A stretch of DNA of 6,080 nt, taken from NCBI GenBank assembly GCA_018644745.1, contig JABGPX010000742.1, positions 1-6,080 on the forward strand, in the 5' to 3' direction. Below are positions 4,375-6,080 of this stretch, piece after piece. The translations under genes and the position numbers were made by a program. Below the pieces are notes generated by a model, which did not search any database, had not been told where the DNA came from, and worked only from the letters and a program-made list of their open reading frames with translations. This DNA is from Spirochaetales bacterium. Lineage in GTDB: Bacteria > Spirochaetota > Spirochaetia > ARS1246. Positions within the stretch are counted from its first letter, which is position 1. Each line of letters opens with the position of its first letter.

Positions 4375-5946
4375 ATGTATCAAAAGAAATCTCTGGTTCA
4401 GTTTGGATTAGTGGGGCTCTTAGCAGTAATGCTCATCTCTTGTCCGAATCCATTAAGTACGGATTTAGCCGCGGAAGAAGACGCAAATTTTGAAATCGCC
4501 CATCGCGGCCGTCGCCCCCCAGTCGTTGAGAATGAGTTCTTTCCAAAATCCCGCTCTACCAGGTATGCGCTTCGCAGCTTTTTAGGCTGGGAGTTTACTC
4601 CCTTGGCCAAGAGCGAAGACGGAAGAATAGTTGTCGGCAACGCGGTGAATACCGAAGGCTACACTTATAGAGAAACCACTATTGAGCCTGGTACGACCGT
4701 AGGTGTTTTCTGGATCGTAGGTAGGAGCTGGCGGGGCCGGGACCCGTGGATATCTTCGCCCAGGGTTGTAGGAGTCTTCGACTATAATTCGTTAACCGGT
4801 TCAAGGCGGACAAAGTACAGGATCCGACGCTACATGTATAGCAAAATGGGTCTCTTTTATCTGGATAAATATTCCATTTATCTGCATAGTGCGGGCGGAA
4901 TCGGCTTCGATGCGGATACATCTGAGTATAAGGTTGCAGGTTTGATAGACTCCGCGGACCATGAGGCGACGATCAAGAGCTACAAGGTTACCGGTATTGT
5001 GCCGCTTGCACCTCTATCAGACGAAATGGAAATGTTCTCATTCGATTTTCCCGCGGCTCTAAACGCCGCCCTTGAAAATGATACTTTCGGCACAATAGTG
5101 GAGGGACCGGGTGTCGACCTGACTGTACCCGGCGGCACTAATGTCTCCGCACTTGTACCGGTGATCACTATCTCCGACAAAGCGGAAGTCAGCCCCGCAT
5201 CTGAGGTTCCTGTTGATTTCACCGGAGAGGTTACATATATAGTTACCGCTGAAGATGGTTCATCGCAGGAGTATCTGGTCAATGTGTCTATTGATGCTAC
5301 AACAGCAAGTATCCCTCCGGAGGTAAGTTTCCCCCCCCATGATTTGTGGATACAGAACGCCGGAACGGATTTAGTAAATGGATACTATGATAATGCAGGA
5401 CTGGGTACTCTCGGAAAATATTACTTTGATCAGGCCGACAGCGGCAGCTATCATGTGTTTTTCTTTAGCGACACGAGCGGAACTGATGCTCTTCATTGGG
5501 GCATTGATGAGGTTATTCCTTTATTACAAGCGGATCGTGACTTGATCGCTTATTATAATCCGGCTCCCAGCGACTATCCGGAGCAGGATGGCTGGAGCGC
5601 GGGCATCGGAGACGACAGTTTACTGCCGGTTGTTTATTCTCTGCCCCTTATCGGCGATAGAACAACCATCTCCTCGGTACTGGAAATCGTATATGAGTTT
5701 TATGATCCTGATATCGGCGGCTATGAGGGGAATACCGAATATTACTGGTATAGGTGTACTTCAGCGACAGACGAGGGTGCTCTGATTGATTTGTCGCCCG
5801 ATTTGCCGACCGAATCTAAGACCTATACTACGACGACAGCTGACAACGGCAGCTATTTGCGAGTACTAGTCGTGCCGGTTGATGATACAGGAACCTATGG
5901 CACCGGCGCTAAGAGCCCGGGCGTCCTGATTAGTTTTGATTCCTGA
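4375..5946 (+). CDS. Putative secreted multidomain lipoprotein
   Basis: The protein has 523 residues. ATG 4375 follows AGGAG (4363-4367) by seven bases. A short Lys-Lys n-region and a hydrophobic core (about 8-21) lead to Leu-Ile-Ser-Cys, a loose lipobox with C23 as the probable lipidated residue, so export and membrane anchoring are likely. Residues about 60-205 are unrecognised overall, but 'Ser-Glu-Asp-Gly-Arg-Ile-Val-Val-Gly' followed by 'Gly-Val-Phe-Trp' resembles one unit of HAF-like beta repeats; 143-152 is rich in Arg. Residues about 205-307 look like a DUF5018-type beta domain: Val-Pro-Gly-Gly-Thr-Asn-Val (251-257), Ser-Pro-Ala-Ser (273-276), then Asp-Phe-Thr-Gly-x-Val-Thr-Tyr and Ala-Glu-Asp-Gly-Ser (281-296). 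Residues about 320-425 carry Val-Asn-Gly-Tyr-Tyr, a Trp-Gly-Ile element, Tyr-Tyr-Asn and Asp-Gly-Trp, a pattern seen in secreted Trp/Tyr-rich beta modules. The C-terminus (about 450-522) resembles an Ig-like fold with Tyr-Tyr-Trp-Tyr-Arg and Asp-Asn-Gly-Ser-Tyr-Leu-Arg-Val. No catalytic motif is visible, so adhesion or ligand binding is only a guess. It is monocistronic, with its own terminator. Confidence 0.85.
   Translation: MYQKKSLVQFGLVGLLAVMLISCPNPLSTDLAAEEDANFEIAHRGRRPPVVENEFFPKSRSTRYALRSFLGWEFTPLAKSEDGRIVVGNAVNTEGYTYRETTIEPGTTVGVFWIVGRSWRGRDPWISSPRVVGVFDYNSLTGSRRTKYRIRRYMYSKMGLFYLDKYSIYLHSAGGIGFDADTSEYKVAGLIDSADHEATIKSYKVTGIVPLAPLSDEMEMFSFDFPAALNAALENDTFGTIVEGPGVDLTVPGGTNVSALVPVITISDKAEVSPASEVPVDFTGEVTYIVTAEDGSSQEYLVNVSIDATTASIPPEVSFPPHDLWIQNAGTDLVNGYYDNAGLGTLGKYYFDQADSGSYHVFFFSDTSGTDALHWGIDEVIPLLQADRDLIAYYNPAPSDYPEQDGWSAGIGDDSLLPVVYSLPLIGDRTTISSVLEIVYEFYDPDIGGYEGNTEYYWYRCTSATDEGALIDLSPDLPTESKTYTTTTADNGSYLRVLVVPVDDTGTYGTGAKSPGVLISFDS
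5331..5338 (+). repeat. C8 homopolymer inside the lipoprotein gene
   Basis: Eight consecutive C residues span codons 319-322 (Phe-Pro-Pro-His). Gaining one C creates a TGA at once, giving a 322-residue product. Losing one C leads to TAG after eleven foreign residues, giving about 332 residues. Both products keep the lipoprotein anchor and the DUF5018-like domain but lose the two C-terminal modules. It is the longest C or G run in the window. Tracts of this kind can be prone to slippage, but eight is at the low end. Confidence 0.95.
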
Positions 5947-5963
5947 TCAAGTACTTAGAGTAG

Positions 5964-5999
5964 AAAAACCGGATAGCTTTGCTGTCCGGTTTTTTTTTT
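5964..5999 (+). terminator. Strong intrinsic terminator of the lipoprotein gene
   Basis: CCGGATAGC (5969-5977) and GCTGTCCGG (5981-5989) form a nine-pair stem with one T-G wobble and a TTT loop. A five-A tract before the stem can extend pairing with the ten-T run (5990-5999) after it. It starts 17 bases after the lipoprotein stop codon. The A-tract/T-run symmetry could let it work in both directions, but the T-run favours the plus strand. Confidence 0.93.
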
Positions 6000-6025
6000 A
6001 ATTCCTTACCAAGAGTGGAGATATT

Positions 6026-6080
6026 GTGGATAAGAAGCGGCCAACGCGGTATAATAAAGTGTGCGTAGGGTCTACTCTAT
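6026..6080 (+). CDS. Possible start of an unidentified gene, cut by the window end
   Basis: A GTG at 6026 follows GGAG (6017-6020) by five bases and opens a frame that stays open to the window edge. It encodes 18 residues, (M)DKKRPTRYNKVCVGSTL. The basic start with Arg-Pro-Thr-Arg-Tyr-Asn is vaguely like the N-terminus of PilZ-type proteins, but this is too short to assign. A frame open for only 55 bases is weak evidence, and a good promoter sequence lies inside it, so the real gene might instead begin further downstream. Confidence 0.35.
   Translation, partial: MDKKRPTRYNKVCVGSTL
6027..6055 (+). promoter_or_regulatory. Candidate sigma70-type promoter for a gene beyond the window
   Basis: TATAAT (6050-6055) is a perfect -10 box. 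TGGATA (6027-6032) matches four of six bases of the -35 consensus at an ideal 17-base spacing. The site lies just past a strong terminator, where a new transcription unit would be expected. It overlaps the possible GTG-started reading frame at 6026, so only one of the two readings may be right. Confidence 0.45.

Noticed and set aside
5314..5323. Perfect palindrome CCTCCGGAGG with an SD-like GGAGG inside the lipoprotein gene, ahead of an ATG after the C8 tract
   Set aside because: The ATG is 15 bases away and opens only an 11-codon frame. The bases are explained by the codons for Pro-Pro-Glu-Val.

Overview
The window looks like bacterial chromosomal DNA of intermediate GC content. It is densely coded apart from one 418-base intergenic stretch. 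A spirochaete-like source is my best guess. It rests on a secreted lipoprotein with a loose lipobox and a domain type I associate with Treponema/Spirochaeta-like lipoproteins, and on the flavour of the EPSP synthase sequence. This is inference from remembered family resemblance, not a search result.

Layout: (a) 3-371 (+) is the 3' end of a YkgJ-type cysteine-cluster protein cut by the window edge. Ten bases later comes a 409-residue class I SAM-dependent methyltransferase (382-1611, +), so the two probably form an operon. (b) Convergent to these, on the minus strand, aroA (EPSP synthase, 2688-3956) is followed 31 bases later by a low-specificity L-threonine aldolase gene (1631-2656), a likely two-gene transcript. 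(c) 3957-4374 is a divergent intergenic region. Its left end carries a strong-looking aroA promoter and its right end an inverted repeat before the next gene. (d) 4375-5946 (+) encodes a 523-residue putative multidomain lipoprotein, closed by a strong intrinsic terminator (5964-5999). (e) The last 80 bases hold either the start of another gene (GTG at 6026) or a promoter with a perfect TATAAT, or both.

I see no mobile element, CRISPR array, tRNA, rRNA or defence system. The metabolic genes are ordinary housekeeping functions: aroA makes EPSP in the shikimate pathway, and the aldolase interconverts threonine with glycine and acetaldehyde. I see no direct pathway link between them. The points most worth a second look are: a tandemly duplicated methyltransferase whose C-terminal copy has lost its catalytic motifs; an aroA promoter whose predicted transcription start falls on the GTG start codon (possible leaderless mRNA), with competing translation signals and an inverted repeat in its spacer; and a C8 homopolymer in the lipoprotein gene where a one-base slip either way truncates the protein before its two C-terminal modules. 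No clearly new biological system is evident.
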